From Ovis canadensis (taxonomy: Eukaryota > Chordata > Mammalia > Artiodactyla > Bovidae): DNA of 64,000 nucleotides. The number at the start of each line of letters is the position of its first letter. The stretch's first letter is position 1. The stretch covers positions 231,769,001-231,833,000 of the forward strand of contig NC_091247.1 in NCBI RefSeq assembly GCF_042477335.2. The letters run 5' to 3'. A program made the translations under genes and the position numbers. Of this stretch, positions 1 through 11,685 are shown in pieces. The notes beneath the pieces were generated by a model. The model did no database searches. It saw only the letters and a list, made by a program, of their open reading frames with translations, and was not told where the DNA came from.

Positions 1-680
1 CTGCTGGGCGGGACTTTGTGCGGGTCAGCAACCTGGGCAGCGTGTTTCTGGCAGTGGGGCAAGACCGAGTAGAACAGGCCTCTGTATGTGAGCTGCACTT
101 TCAGCTTCCCGTAGGCGGGCACGTGAATTTTCACCAGCCGTGTCAGGGGTGTGAACGCATGATTGAAATGGACTTGGCGCTCAGTCTCCTTTCTGTTCAC
201 TGATGGAAAATCTGGGCCTCCTGGGGTTTAAACCTCAGTGTTTTTTGCGTCTTCTACTCTTCTCCTCTCTCAAAGCTGGTTTTGGTTTTCGGCAGGACTG
301 CTGCCTGTGCCGCCCTGGGGGAAGGGTGTCTCACAGCCCCTGCCCTGGCCTGGGGTGTCAGCCTCTGTCTGGCTGCTGGCGTCTGTGGCTCTGCCGCGGC
401 TCCCAGAGCAAGCGCACACTTTCTTCTTGCTCCACCCCCAGCCCTGCTCTGTCCACCTCTCCAAACTTGTCCTCAGCTTTCGGGGGGTTCTTGCAGTCCC
501 TGGGAGGCTGATCTCAGGGTTTCCACCCCTCAACCCTCTGCTATCCTTTTGCTCAGGAGAATTGTAGGCTCCCATCTATATCCTGGATGTCACACAAGGC
601 CTCTCTGTTCTAGAATCACCTTGAATTTAATTCAGTTTCTATCCCTTTCTGTTTGTTTTTGCAAACCCATCCCCTAAACA

Positions 681-855
681 GTGAAAGTGTTTAGCTGCTC
701 AATCGTGTCTCACTCTTTGGGGCCCCCTGGACTGTAGCCCGCCAGGCTCCTCTGTCCCTGGAATTCTCCAGGCAAGAATACTGGAGCGAGTAGTCACTCC
801 CTTCTCCAGGGGATCTTCCCAACGCAGCAACTGAACCTGGGCCTCCCGGGCCAAG
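681..855 (-). mobile_element. Bov-tA SINE
   Basis: Reverse complement of the tRNA-derived ruminant SINE. Diagnostic pieces are CTCAATCGTGTCTCACTCTT, GGACTGTAGCCCGCCAGGCT and GGCAAGAATACTGGAG. The tRNA-like head (right end) is degraded. Confidence 0.85.
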
Positions 856-1523
856 TCTTGAAGAAACCCCCAGGCTCCTGTGATACTCCTTCTGACCTTT
901 CTTTATCTGGACCTACCGCTTCCTTGAACTCAGATGCTTTGGGGCTGGAAGAGTACTTTTGGGGATCAGTCTCTTTTTCCATCAGACTTTTAGTGTCTGC
1001 AGGCTTTTGGGCATTTGATATTTAAAGCCAAGGTGCTGAGATTGAGAAAGCTCTTATTGTGTCTCAGGACACCTGTCTCTTAGTGAATTGCATGGCTTCC
1101 GAGGCTGTGGGCTCTGCCATAGATTTAAAGGGTCACTTTAATGGCCAGCAAGCCAGGCTTGTGCTTGTTAGCTCCATGTCACCTGTACCTAAAGGGCAGG
1201 GAATGCATGAGCCCCTCCCTGCTTAGGTGGGAAGGAAAAGTGGGGGCTAAGGAGGCTGGGGACATGACCGAAGCCTCGCAGACATGCATTCAGCAGCCAT
1301 CCACCGGATGCTTACGGGAGCCCTCCCCAGCCACAGTGCTCTGTGGCTTCCCTGCTGGCCGTGCGCCCCGAGTCTGCCCCTTCCCGCCCGTACTGCACAC
1401 GGTGTTCAAACCCTCTGGGCGGTGGCTGGGCTGTGGGTGCTGCTGTGGCAGGGCTGTTGGCATTCTCCCGTCTGTGGGACCACATCATTCAGAGGGTACA
1501 GTCGCCTTGGCTCTTGGGCTCCA

Positions 1524-2955
1524 TTTCAGTTCAGTTCAGTTGCTCAGCTGTGTCCAACTCTTTGCGACCCCATGGACTGCAGCACGCCAGGCCTCCCCGT
1601 CCATCACCAACTTCCGGAGATTGCTCAAACTCATGTCGATCGAGTCAGTGATGCCATCCAACCACCTTATCCTCTGTCGTCCCCTTCTCCTCCTGCCTTC
1701 AATCTTTCTCAGCATCAGGGTCTTTTCCAGTGAGTCAGCTCTTCGCATCAGGTGGCCAAAGTATTGGAGTTTCAGCTTCAGCATCAGTCCTTCCAATGAA
1801 TAGTCAGGACTGATTTTCTTTAGGATGGACTGGTTGGATCTCCTTGCAGTCCAAGGGACTCTCAAGAGTCTTCCCCAACACCACAGTTCAAAAGCATCAA
1901 TTCCTTGGCACTCAGCTTTCCTTATGGTCCACCTCTCACGTCCATACGTGACTACTGGAAAAACCATGGCTTTGACTAGATGGAGCTTTGTTGGCCAAGC
2001 AACGTCTCTGCTTTTTAATATGCTGTCTAGGTTGGTCATAGCTTTTCTTCCAAGGAGTAAGCGTCTTTTAATTTCATGGCTGCAGTCACCATCTGCAGTG
2101 ATTTTGGAGCCCAGAAAATAGTCTGTCACTGTTTCCACTGTTTGCCCATCTATTTGCCATGAAGTGATGGGACCAGATGCCATGATCTTCTTTTTTTGAA
2201 TCTTGACTTTCAAGCCAACTTTATCACTCCCATCAAGAGGCTCTTTAGTTCCTCTTCACTTTCTGCTATAAGGGTGGTGTCATCTGCATATCTGAGGTTA
2301 CTGATATTTCTCCTGGCAATCTTAATTCCAGCTTGTGCTTCATCCAGCCTGGCATTTCTCATGATGTACTCTGCATAGAAGTTAAATAAGCAGGGTGACA
2401 ATATACAGCCTTAACACACTCCTTTCCCAATTTGGAGCCAGTCTGTTGTTCCATGTCCAGTTTTAACTGTTGCTTCTTGACCTGAATATCTTGACCTTAA
2501 TTTCTCAGGAGGCAAGTCAGGTGGTCTGGTATTCCCATCTCTTGAAGAATTTTCCATAGTTTGTTGTGATCCACAAAGTCAACAGCTTTGGCATGGTCAA
2601 TAAAACAGAAGTAGATGTTTTTCCGGAACTCTCTTGCTTTTTTGTATGATCCAACAGATGTTGGCAATTTGATCTCTGGTTCCTCTGCCTTTTCTAAATC
2701 CGACTTGAACATCTGAAAGTTCACGGTTCATGTACTGTTGAAGCCTGGCTTGGAGAATTTTGAGCATTACTTTGCTAGCATGTGAGACGACGGCAATTGT
2801 GCAATAGTTTGAACATTCTTTGGCATTGTCTTTCTTTGGGATTGGGATGAGAACTGACCATTTCCAGTCCTGTGGCCACTGCTGAGTTTTCCGACTTTGC
2901 TGGCATATTGAGTGCAGCACTTTCACAGCATCATCTCTCAGCACCTGGCCTTGGG
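1524..2955 (-). mobile_element. BovB (RTE) LINE, 5'-truncated, with 11-bp target duplication
   Basis: The minus strand encodes the reverse-transcriptase half of BovB in broken frames, including the catalytic YADD box ([18 protein letters not shown] near 2270) and the 3' UTR ending in the CTGAACTGAA-type tail at 1524. The direct repeat CTTGGGCTCCA flanks it at 1513-1523 and 2956-2966, which marks target-primed insertion. The last ~15 bp before the right repeat look like an imperfect extra copy of the flank. Many stops and frameshifts; not functional. Confidence 0.93.
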
Positions 2956-3299
2956 CTTGGGCTCCAGGCCAGATGCAATGTCAGTTGCTCCAGCCACAGT
3001 GCAGGCTGGGGCTTTCTTAACCCCTGGTCATGGCCAAGCATCTGAGGCTATAAAGGGAGTTCTGACCTGGCCTCAGTGGTCATTTCAACCACCTGTGCCC
3101 TGACAGGCCTGCTGTGTGTGGAGGCATCACCGCAGGTCTGTTGCCTCCATATCTGAATAAAGATATGAGGCCCATGGGAGGGACTCATCAGCCCAAGTCC
3201 TGCGGGTCCCGTCCACAGCTGGATGGAGGCTAGAATGCAGAGGATGACCTATAGCCAGAATGAAAAGTGTGTCCTGGACTCGAGTCTAGAGAGGAAAAC

Positions 3300-3485
3300 C
3301 CTTGGTGTGAGTCCAAGGTTCCCTACTGTGACCTAGGGAAGTGGTCTTCCAATCTCCTGATTGGAGAAAAGGGGAATAACTGTTTCTAACTCATGAAGTG
3401 CCTGTGAGGAGTGAATGAGATGAAGCCTGTGGGACTCAAAGTAAGTGCTCAGCATGTCCTTGTTATAATTGTCAATATCATGGCA
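3300..3485 (+). repeat. MIR SINE (old mammalian repeat)
   Basis: The order of features fits the MIR core: GACCTAGGGAAGTG, then GTGAGGAGTGAATGAGATGA, then AAGTAAGTGCTCAGCA, as in the mammalian-wide interspersed repeat. Diverged, no function inferred. Confidence 0.65.
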
Positions 3486-3819
3486 AACTTCCATAGGCCA
3501 GCATGCACCCTTAACGTGTGCGGCCCTTCAGCTGCCTCCGCCGCCCTCCGTCTGTCGTCGGTCCGCAGTCCCCTCCTTCCTCTGTCCCGCAGTCCCACCT
3601 CTCAGGTCTCGTGTGCTCCTCCAGCGGTGCTTCCTTCCCTGCAGGGGTGGGTAAGGAGAGGCTGGAAGGAGGATGAGGAGAAGCCATAGGCCTCCGCGGC
3701 TCTTAGGTTCAAGCGGAGCATTTGAGGCCGTTGGGGGCTCAGTGGTGGGAGGAAGGCAGGGCTTTTCCAGACGTCTTGTGTGCTTACTGACCACTGAGTT
3801 GCCTGGCTGTAGCCCGCAG

Positions 3820-3958
3820 GACATCCCCTATGCTGCAGGAGGCGCGCGTGGACCTCATCGACCTCGACTTGTGTAACTCGACCAGATGGTACAACGGGCG
3901 CATTCGTTCAACCAACGTGTGCGCAGGGTACCCTGAAGGCAAGATTGACACCTGCCAG
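3820..3958 (+). CDS. ACR: ACR exon 4
   Basis: The acceptor is CCCGCAG ending at 3819 and the donor is CAG|GTAACT at 3958/3959. The first base completes a codon split with the upstream exon (outside the window). The translation is [18 protein letters not shown] followed by [26 protein letters not shown]. It includes a likely N-glycosylation sequon (NST) and the Cys residues of the chymotrypsin fold. The exon ends in phase 0. Confidence 0.93.
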
Positions 3959-5006
3959 GTAACTCTCCGCCGGCGCGCTCGTGGACGCTTCCTTTCTGGA
4001 TCCCTGAGCAAACCTCCCTGGTCTCCCACTGTCTGTAGTCACTACGCGCTTGGGTGGTGACACGCATATGCTGCCCAACAACGACTCAACCACCACAGTT
4101 AGAGCTTTCTCCCACCCTCACACAGAGAGCATGTCCCCCGAACACTGCCCGGGAGAGAACGCTTACCTCTTCACCAGAATGCAGAAGGGCCAACCCACTT
4201 GTACACACACGCTCCTGCGCCCACGTAGAACCATACACAGAGACACATGGGCTTGTGTTTCCTCCCATCAGTGCAAGAAAACCCATGGAAATCCCTACCC
4301 TTCTCACAGCCCCAAAGAAGTTGTTGGCACCACCTCAAACTCTGCCATAACTGCCCGTGTTCACGGCAGCAGGAGGCCGCGTGACTGCAGAAACTGCCCA
4401 GAGGCCTCGGCCCTTCTGGGCAGGGAACGTGGCTCGGGCAGAGCGTGACTTCTGTATCCTTCTGGGCAGGGGGACAGCGGCGGGCCTCTCATGTGCAAAG
4501 ACAGCGCGGAAAACAGCTATGTGGTCGTGGGAATCACAAGCTGGGGGGTAGGCTGTGCCCGAGCTAAGCGCCCCGGAGTCTACACGTCTACCTGGTCCTA
4601 TCTGAACTGGATCGCCTCCAAGATAGGCTCTACCGCCGTGCACATGATTCAGTTGCCCACTGCCTCCCCCGCTTCTACTCCAGGGGCCCAAGCGAGCCCT
4701 GGCTCCGTCCAGCCTTCCATTCGCCCACCTTGGTTCTTCCAACACGTTCCTCGACCACCTCCCTCTCAGCAAGCTATTGCCGTGGCCCAACCCCTAAATC
4801 CCTCAAACCTCCGACCCTCCATCCCATCTGCCACCCCCTCCCGACGACCACCCCCACCGCAGCCGTCCACTAGGCCTCCCCAGGCGCTCTCCTTTGCCAA
4901 GCGACTGCAGCAGCTCATAGAGGTCTTGAAGGGAAAGGCCTTTCTGAACGAAAAGAGCAGTTATGAAATGGAAACCACAGACCTTCCAGGACGACACGCC
5001 TCCTGA
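3820..5006 (+). CDS. ACR: Acrosin (ACR), 3' part of coding sequence: exons 4 and 5 (gene truncated by the left window edge)
   Basis: Acrosin is the trypsin-like serine protease of the sperm acrosome. It is made as proacrosin, and acts in acrosomal matrix dispersal and zona pellucida interaction. Two exons joined in frame at 3958/4470 give the last ~224 residues of the protein. The junction falls in the run [15 protein letters not shown], so the catalytic Ser lies in the last exon; the His and Asp of the triad must lie in exons upstream of the window. After the protease domain (ending near WIASKIG) comes a Pro/Ser/Thr-rich tail of about 85 residues, typical of proacrosin and removed on maturation, then [15 protein letters not shown] and a stop at 5004-5006. 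No frameshift or premature stop is visible, so the gene looks intact here. Identification rests on recognised acrosin sequence and the two-exon layout. A polyadenylation signal follows 59 bp after the stop. Confidence 0.95.
4470..5006 (+). CDS. ACR: ACR exon 5 (terminal coding exon)
   Basis: The acceptor TCTGGGCAG ends at 4469; the exon opens with GDSGGPLMC, the serine-protease active-site motif. [22 protein letters not shown] follows as in acrosin family proteins (substrate-pocket and C-terminal strand region). The proline-rich extension spans roughly 4650-4890, and the stop TGA is at 5004-5006. The intron between exons 4 and 5 is only 511 bp. Confidence 0.93.
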   Translation, partial: GDSGGPLMCKDSAENSYVVVGITSWGVGCARAKRPGVYTSTWSYLNWIASKIGSTAVHMIQLPTASPASTPGAQASPGSVQPSIRPPWFFQHVPRPPPSQQAIAVAQPLNPSNLRPSIPSATPSRRPPPPQPSTRPPQALSFAKRLQQLIEVLKGKAFLNEKSSYEMETTDLPGRHAS

Positions 5007-5064
5007 TCTGAGCCCATTCTCGGCGGACCCAGCGAAGCCCTCACTCCTGAGGGAAAAAAGACGC

Positions 5065-5070
5065 AATAAA
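5065..5070 (+). promoter_or_regulatory. ACR: ACR polyadenylation signal
   Basis: A canonical AATAAA lies 59 bp after the ACR stop codon. The mRNA 3' end is expected at about 5085-5095. No other canonical AATAAA lies between the stop and this site. Confidence 0.8.
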
Positions 5071-5179
5071 TGGATATAAATACAAATATAAATATATATG
5101 CACTAAGAGACGCTTTCTGGACTTCTTCCTATATGCCCTCCCCAACTTAATCCCTCATCAGATCTACCCTGCCTCCATT

Positions 5180-5760
5180 CACCCTTGTATTGTATTAATG
5201 ATGTTGACTTAAAAAAAAAAATGCACAACGTGAGTTGTGAGTTAAGTTTTATTTGGGGTAAAATGAAGGACTCGAGCATGAGAAACGGCACTTCAGACAG
5301 CTCTGAGAAACCGCTCCAAAGAGGCAGTGGGGGAAGGTCAGTACATGTGAGATTTCTGGTGAAGGGGGAATACACGCAATCAAGCACACTTTTGTTTTTA
5401 GAGGTTTCTGCTGGTCTCCTGAAGATCCCTGCTGGTCATGAGGAGCAGACAGCATCCCGAAGGATTTTAGTGCTTTTCTAGATATGAGGAGATTGAAGAC
5501 TTGGGGTCGTAAAGCTAGCTCCTGAAAATACCTAACTGTCTGAAGACCTGTCCTGTCGGTTTTCCTGGAGCGCCAAGAGCCTCCTGTCTGTCCGCTTTTC
5601 ACCCTGAACTCTTCTCAGAGGGTGTGGAAAGTCAGCAGCTGGAGCGGCACCTGATTTCATTCTTGTAGAGGTGGATGGCAACTGCCAGTTTGTAGCTGAC
5701 CAAGTCAGTTGTGTTTTTTAACGAGAACAAGATGACCTGGGGTCATATTCCAGGTAATTA
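5180..5760. repeat. Probable interspersed repeat, possibly LTR-derived (unclassified)
   Basis: The block opens after an A-run at about 5210 with GTTGTGAGTTAAGTTTTATT and runs through CTGAGAAACCGCTCCAAAG. I recognise the phrasing as a dispersed repeat but cannot name the family. No coding content seen. It begins about 100 bp after the ACR 3' end. Confidence 0.4.
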
Positions 5761-6340
5761 TTAAGTGCTGGTGTCTCTGCATATTAAATCAAGGGGCCGG
5801 GCAGCTCCCTCGAGGTGAGCTGACTGAAAATGAAGGGTGTGCGTCCAAGTCTGCTGGAGGCCACGCTCTCCTGGTGCAGAGAGACAGACCCACGAGAGGA
5901 ATCTGTTTTTAGTTGTTTCTTCTCTCCTCCTTGAGGTGGAGAATTTTCCCCTGGGCCTGTGATCTGCAGGTGAGACTTGGGTCTCCTTCCTGGAGAGACA
6001 GGGCTGAGCTCAAGCAACACTGATGGGAGCCGGCAGAGAGCAGGCAGTGGGCTCTGGTGTGCCTTCTGCAAGCTTCTCACGCACGTGAATAGAACCTGAT
6101 CCCCTTCTTCGATTTCCCTTGCTCCTGCTACTCCTTGGCTTCCTTTTCCACTTATCAAATGCAGACATTTCAGTATCAGCACGCGCGCAGCCCTGTCTCT
6201 CCCTGCGCTCCACAATAGGGGCATTTACGAGGCCGTGGTGTCCCGGAAGGGGCCTGCCAGTCTTTCAACACACTTCCCCACCTCTAAGCCAACACTGGTT
6301 CACAGCAAATTCATTGATCCTTGCCGACCCAATTGATGCC

Positions 6341-6428
6341 TACATTTTCATTTTAAAAATTATGAATGAAGCTGTTTGTACGCTTACATTTTCATTTTAA
6401 AAATTATGAATGAAGCTGTTTGTGCGTG
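6341..6428. repeat. Two-copy 44-bp tandem duplication
   Basis: TACATTTTCATTTTAAAAAT followed by TATGAATGAAGCTGTTTG occurs at 6341 and again at 6385, nearly identical. It lies in AT-rich, L1-3'-end-like sequence. No gene is seen around it (5760-7025). Confidence 0.85.
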
Positions 6429-7024
6429 GAGTGAGACTCTCATCTGCCTTCATGTTCCCTTGGACACCCTGGCCCTAAGAATGGCTCGCAGATCCTGGAG
6501 CAGAAACCTCTGCACAGGGGCAGGAGGAGCAGGGAGGGAATGGGCCAGCTGTGTGTGTGCAGAACCACCAAAAGGGTTCGGGCATTTGAGGAACATGCTT
6601 ACTTCCTTAGGGATTGTTAGGCATGGCCAATATTCTCAAAAGTTAGAATTCGTAATGAAACGTATTGCTAGGAAGAATAGCAGAAAATGATTCCACGATG
6701 GCTAAACCCACACATGGTAAAACTCAGACACTGGAAAACCGGGCATATTGGGAATAACATGTAAAGGGGCAGAAGTTCTCACTGTGAATTTGATTGGTAC
6801 ATGAAACCTAGTAAGAAAAAGCTGAATGAACCAGTGAATATAATTGCAGTACATTTTAAATGGAAGTGTAAAACATGGAGGTAGTTCATCCTTAATATGA
6901 TCAAGAAACAGAAGCTAGCTTATTGATGTTTTCTGAAGAAATTGCATTCTTGGTAAAGAATCATCACTGACCCCCCTCACTGGTTACAGATGAGTCTTTG
7001 CGCTTTCAGAGACGTGCTTTCAGA

Positions 7025-7660
7025 GTGGAATGGCTGGGCGGTACGATAGGTGTAAGCTTTGCTCTATGACTACACCCCAAAGGCGTCAGTGCAATCAACG
7101 TAGTGAGCATATCCACCACTCCCCCAAAGTTTCCTTGTGGGACCTTGTAATCCCGCCAGCCCTTTCCTCCCTGGCTCCAGACAGTCTCCAATTTGCTTTT
7201 TCTCATTGTGTGTTAAGCTGGATTTCTAAAGATTCTATACAAATGGAATCACACACCAAGTAGTTCTTTCTGTCTAGCTCCACTCCGCAGAGTCATGCTG
7301 AGCCCCCTCTGTATGGCAGTGTGTGCAGCAGCTCGCCCCTTCTTAGCGCTGGCCTGTTCCTCATGCAGCTGTAGCGCAGCTTTCCGCTCACTGTCGCTGG
7401 GTCTTTGGTCCTGTTAAATGAAGCAGCAACGTGCGTTTGGGTGTGGACACGCGCTTTCATATCTCTGCTGAGTGTGTGTGGAACGGCTGCATCTTATGGT
7501 AGGTGTATGGTTAGCAGTTTTTAAAACTGCCAAAGTGTCTTTTTTTTTTTTTTTAATGGTTTAAACGTTTCACTTTCCACCAGCAGTGGGAGAGCGTTTC
7601 AGTTCTTGAGCTCCTCACCAACACCTGGTCTTGACAGCTTAGTGGTGAATGGTGAACGGT
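7025..7660 (+). mobile_element. Old L1 3'-end fragment
   Basis: Order and wording match the 3' UTR of old mammalian L1s: ACAAATGGAATCACACACCA, later TTTCACTTTCCACCAGCAGT and CTCCTCACCAACACCTGGTC. It contains a T-run at 7542-7554. No coding capacity. Confidence 0.65.
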
Positions 7661-7719
7661 GTCACCGGATTTGTGGTCTCTGAAAGAGAAGATTTAACTC
7701 TGGGACCAAAGACATTCTC

Positions 7720-8190
7720 AGTCACTCAGAGTTTTTTTTTGTAGATTTTATTTAAAGTGAAAGTGACAGAAAAAGCTTTTGACATAGACATCAGAAGGGG
7801 GCAGGAGAGTCCCCGCCTCACTAGTTCAAGTGGTTTATACTTCTCAACTAGTTGCTGAGAATAGATGAAAAATATTTCAAGGTTGTGAGCATGTTGTTCC
7901 ACCCCTTTCCTGTAACATACATCCTGGGAAGACATCAGCATGAGATTAGTCAGAAGGAACAGGTAAAGCCCGAGCTCAAGGCTGTGGAAGTTTTTACCCA
8001 GAGCTTTCCCCATAACATATATAAAGTTCAAAAAAAGGCATGCCTTTGGGCAAGAGATACTGTTGCCTACAAGGCCTACCTGTCTAAGGCAAAGAATGTG
8101 AAAAAGAAAGAATGTTTGCCTCCTCCTTAAAGGGGCCTTAGGCTTGGACTCCTTATTAACCTGCCTAAGTTAACTCTCTCAGTAAGATCA
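7720..8190. repeat. Probable LTR-like interspersed repeat (unclassified)
   Basis: It starts near a T-run and a TTTATTTAAAGTGAAAGTGA motif; C/A-balanced sequence follows without coding signal. The style resembles ruminant LTR repeats in antisense, but the boundaries and family are uncertain. From 8190 to 8960 I recognise nothing. Confidence 0.35.
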
Positions 8191-8960
8191 GTTCTTCTAA
8201 TTGTAGGTGTTCTGAGAGATGTGTAGTAATATCTCATCTGGGGAGTTTTCCCCATAAACAAATGTAGTCTATCAATAAGTTTAAAGCATTCTAAATGAAC
8301 ACAGCTAAGATTTGTGATAGGGCAATAACTCTTGATGCTAGAGCAAAATATGGAAGGACTCCTCGGGAAAGAGGTGGGTAGAGAAAGGCATAAAGTAAAC
8401 ATATCCAAGCAGAATTTGGATTTTTCAAGCATCACAAACATCAGTGGAAGACTGAGAGAAATAATGATAGGAACAGTTCATAGTACAACACTAATTTCAG
8501 AAGCAACCTGCTTAAGAAATGAGAGATCCGTTTCTTATAAAGAAAGATATTCCAAAATATCCAGCTTCTTGGAACCTCTGTCTGCTGATGTTACTACATC
8601 CAAATAACACTTTATATTTAAAACTACATCCTCAGGTGTCCTTTTAATGCTCCACATTTTTCAAGGTGAACAAAACGGTGTTCACGTCTCACTTTGCCAG
8701 CTTAGATTAAAAACAACATCCAAGCAGGCCTTACTTCATTGCACTCATGCACCTACTACGCAAAATACACAAAACCCACTTTGTGGGTTAATTCTTCTAG
8801 ATGTGGAGCTAAAAGTTTATTAACACATGCAGCGCTCTTTAAAACAGCATCTTTGTTCCCACATGGGTTTTTAAAACAGCAAGAGTTGAAAGGAAACTTC
8901 GAAAGTCATTCAGTATGTTTCTTAAGTTTTAAATGTTTTATTTGCTTTTTAAAAACGTTT

Positions 8961-9134
8961 TTCATTTGTTTTTGGCTCCACCCGTTCTTGGTTGTGCTGT
9001 GTGGGCTCAGTAGTTATAGCAGGCAGGCTTAGTTGCCCTGTGGCCTGTGGGATCTCAGTTTCCCAGCCAGGGATTGAACCTGTGTCCTCTGCATTGGAAG
9101 GCAGATTCCTAACCACTGGACAACCAGGAAGGTT
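8961..9134 (-). mobile_element. CHR-type SINE (cetartiodactyl tRNA-derived)
   Basis: Antisense copy: GGCTCCACCCGTTCTTGG near the left end, GGGATTGAACCTGTGTCCTC (tRNA B-box side) and ACCACTGGACAACCAGGAAG at the right, where the sense element would begin with its tRNA-like head. Confidence 0.75.
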
Positions 9135-9544
9135 CTTAATTTGTTTATTGTCTTTAAAATAAAAAAGACTTCAAATAGAAGACTTCGTGACAATTCCCGC
9201 TTAAGTTAAATCTCAAATTTTCACGCTTTTTTTCTCCCCTCCGTAAAATAGATCCGGGTTCCCTAATTTTCTGTCCTCACTGGCGATAGCGCACAGCTTA
9301 TCTTATTATTTCTTACTTTGAGTCCTTTACTAGAAGTCTCAATAACAAGGCATGAAACCGAATCTACAGCTTTTTCCTCTCCGGAACAAAATGGTCTTAA
9401 CTTCTTGATCTTTTTTCTCAGAGATCTTATTTTACAATCTATATTTCATTCCTTTTGATTTCTCCTAAATCTCCTTCCGAGTTCCTATAGGACCCTAAGC
9501 CACGGTCAACATGCCAGCAGGGACTGGATTCATAATTTACGACC

Positions 9545-9822
9545 TCCCAGAGGAGACCCACCCTGAATAGTCATTGGAAGGACCGTTGCTGATGCTGAAG
9601 GTCCATTAATTTGACCGCATGATCCAAAGAGCTGACACACTAGGAAAGACCCTGGGAAAGATTAGGGGCAGGAGGAGAAGGGGACGACAGAGAAAGAGAT
9701 GGCTGGACGGCATCACCGACTCAGTGGGAACTCTGGGAGATGGTGAAGGACAGGGAAGCCTGGTGTGCTGTGGTCCACGGGGTTGCCAAGAGTCGGACAC
9801 GACCACACGACTGAACTACAAA
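9545..9822 (+). mobile_element. BovB LINE 3'-end fragment
   Basis: Sense-strand BovB 3' terminus: TTGGAAGGACCGTTGCTGAT, GGCAGGAGGAGAAGGGGACG, GAGTCGGACACGACCACACG, then CTGAACTAC. Only the last ~280 bp of the element are present. 9823-10,260 shows nothing recognisable. Confidence 0.85.
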
Positions 9823-10262
9823 AAACCCACCTCTTAAAGCTAGGTCTCTCTCTGACGATTGCTAGTGAAGGACAACAATCAACGCACTACCTGCTCTTAC
9901 AACAACAAAGCACGAGTCAACAGCTTGCCCGCAGTCCGCCTGTCCCCTGCGCTTGGGTGGGTGGTAGGTTCAGCCTTCTCAAGAAGCACGTCCTGTGTGG
10001 CCTTGCTAACCTTTGTCTTGTCGGTTTTCACTGTTATCTTCTAATATATGCTTTGATCTTGCCCCAGTCATCATTCCTTTTCCCCAAATTCCAGAAGGTT
10101 GAGCTCTGACATGCACAGTCAGGGAGAACATAGTCATTCCCATGGTGCTATTCCTAGAGGAAAACAGAAGCAAAACAAGGCCGGGACTTGCTAGCTACAG
10201 CGCGTCTCTCCTGGCTGGCCTGGGCACTGAGCTTGTCCTGTGAGCCAAGTGTTGAGCACTAT

Positions 10263-11170
10263 GTCAGCTCAGTTCAGTCCAGTCGCTCAGTCGTGTTCAA
10301 CTCTCTGTGACCCCATGGACTGCTGCACGCCAGGCCTCCCTGTCCATCACCAACTCCCAGCGTTTGCTCAAACTCATGTTCATCGAGTCAGTGATGCCAT
10401 CCAACCAACTCATCCTGTCGACCCTTTCTCTTCCTGCCTTCAATCTTTCCCAGCATCAGGGTCTTTTCCAATGAGTCAGCTCTTCGCATCAGGTGGCCAA
10501 AGGATTGGAGCTTCAGGTTTAGCATCAGTCCTTCTGATGACTATTCAGGACTGATCTCCTTCAGAATGGACTGGTTGGATCTCCTTGCAGTCGAAGGGAC
10601 TCTTGAGAGTCTTCTCCAACACCACAGTTCAAAGGCATCGATTCTTCAGCCCTCAGCTTTCTTTATAGTCCAACTCTCACATCCATACATGACCACAGGA
10701 AAAACCATAGCCTTGACTAGATGGACCTTTGTCAGCAAAGTAATGTCTCTGCTTTTTAATGTGCTGTCTAGGTTTGTCATAGCTTTTCTTCCAGGGAGCA
10801 AGCATCTTAATTTCATGGCTGCTCTCACCATCTGTAGTCATTTTGGAACCCCCCAAAATAGAGTTTGTCACTGTTTCCATTGTTTCCCCATCTATTTGCC
10901 ATGAAGTGATGGAGCAGGATGCCATGATCTTCGTTTTCTGAATGTTGAGCTTTAAGCCAACTTTTTCCACTCTCCTCTTTCGCTTTCATCAGGAGGCTCC
11001 TCAGTTCCTCTTCACTTTCTGCCATAAGGGTGGTGTCATCTGCATATCTGAGGTGATTGATATTTCTCCCGGCAATCTGGATTCCAGCTTGTGCTTCCTC
11101 CAGCCCGGCGTTTCTCATGATGTGCTCTGCATATAAGTTAGATAAGCAGGGGGGCAGTCTAGAGCCTTGT
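10263..11170 (-). mobile_element. BovB LINE, 3' half
   Basis: Antisense BovB from its 3' tail (CAGTTCAGTCCAGTCGCTCA) to beyond the YADD box ([20 protein letters not shown], minus strand near 11,030). Broken frames. The 5' truncation lies near 11,165. Confidence 0.9.
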
Positions 11171-11310
11171 ATTGGTGCTGCGTGGTGCTGAAACCACATG
11201 GAGAAATGCTAAATGCTCTACTGTGGATACTCTCATTTGTAAATAGCTACCTGTGATGTAACATTAACGCCTTTCCACAGTGACCTGGGAACATGCTATT
11301 TTCTTGCTGG

Positions 11311-11685
11311 TCAGTTCAGTCGCTCAGTCCTGTCCGATTCTCTGTGACCCCATGGACTGCAGCATGCCAGGCTTTCCTGTCCACCACCAGCTCCTGGAGC
11401 TTGCTCTAAGTCATGCCCAACGAGTTGGTGATGCCATCCTACCATCTCATCCTCTGTCGTCCCCTTCTCCTCTTGCCTTCAGTCTTTCCCAGTATCAGGA
11501 TTTTTTCCAATGAGTCAGTTCTTCACATCAGGTGGCCAAAGTTTTGGTGCTTCAGCTTTAGCATCAAGTCCTTCCAATGAATATTCCTGACTGATTTCCT
11601 TTAGGATGGACTGCTTTGATCTCCTTGCAGTCCAAGGGACTCTCAAGAGTCTTCTCCAACACCACAGTTCAAAAGCATCAGTTGC
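11311..11685 (-). mobile_element. BovB LINE 3'-end fragment
   Basis: Antisense 3' UTR and the end of the coding part of BovB: CAGTTCAGTCGCTCAGTCCT at the left, CACCACAGTTCAAAAGCATC at the right. It sits only ~140 bp from the previous BovB and in the same orientation. Confidence 0.88.

Larger units (their letters stand above)
1..3819 (+). other. ACR: ACR intron 3 (partial)
   Basis: No acrosin exon was found upstream of 3820, so this stretch is read as the long intron before exon 4. It holds a Bov-tA (681-855), a BovB (1524-2955) and a MIR (~3300-3485). I recognise nothing in 1-680, 856-1512 or 3486-3819. Confidence 0.7.

Noticed and set aside
18..203. Possible ACR exon 3 at the window start
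   Set aside because: None of the three forward frames gives acrosin-like sequence around a His or Asp active-site motif.
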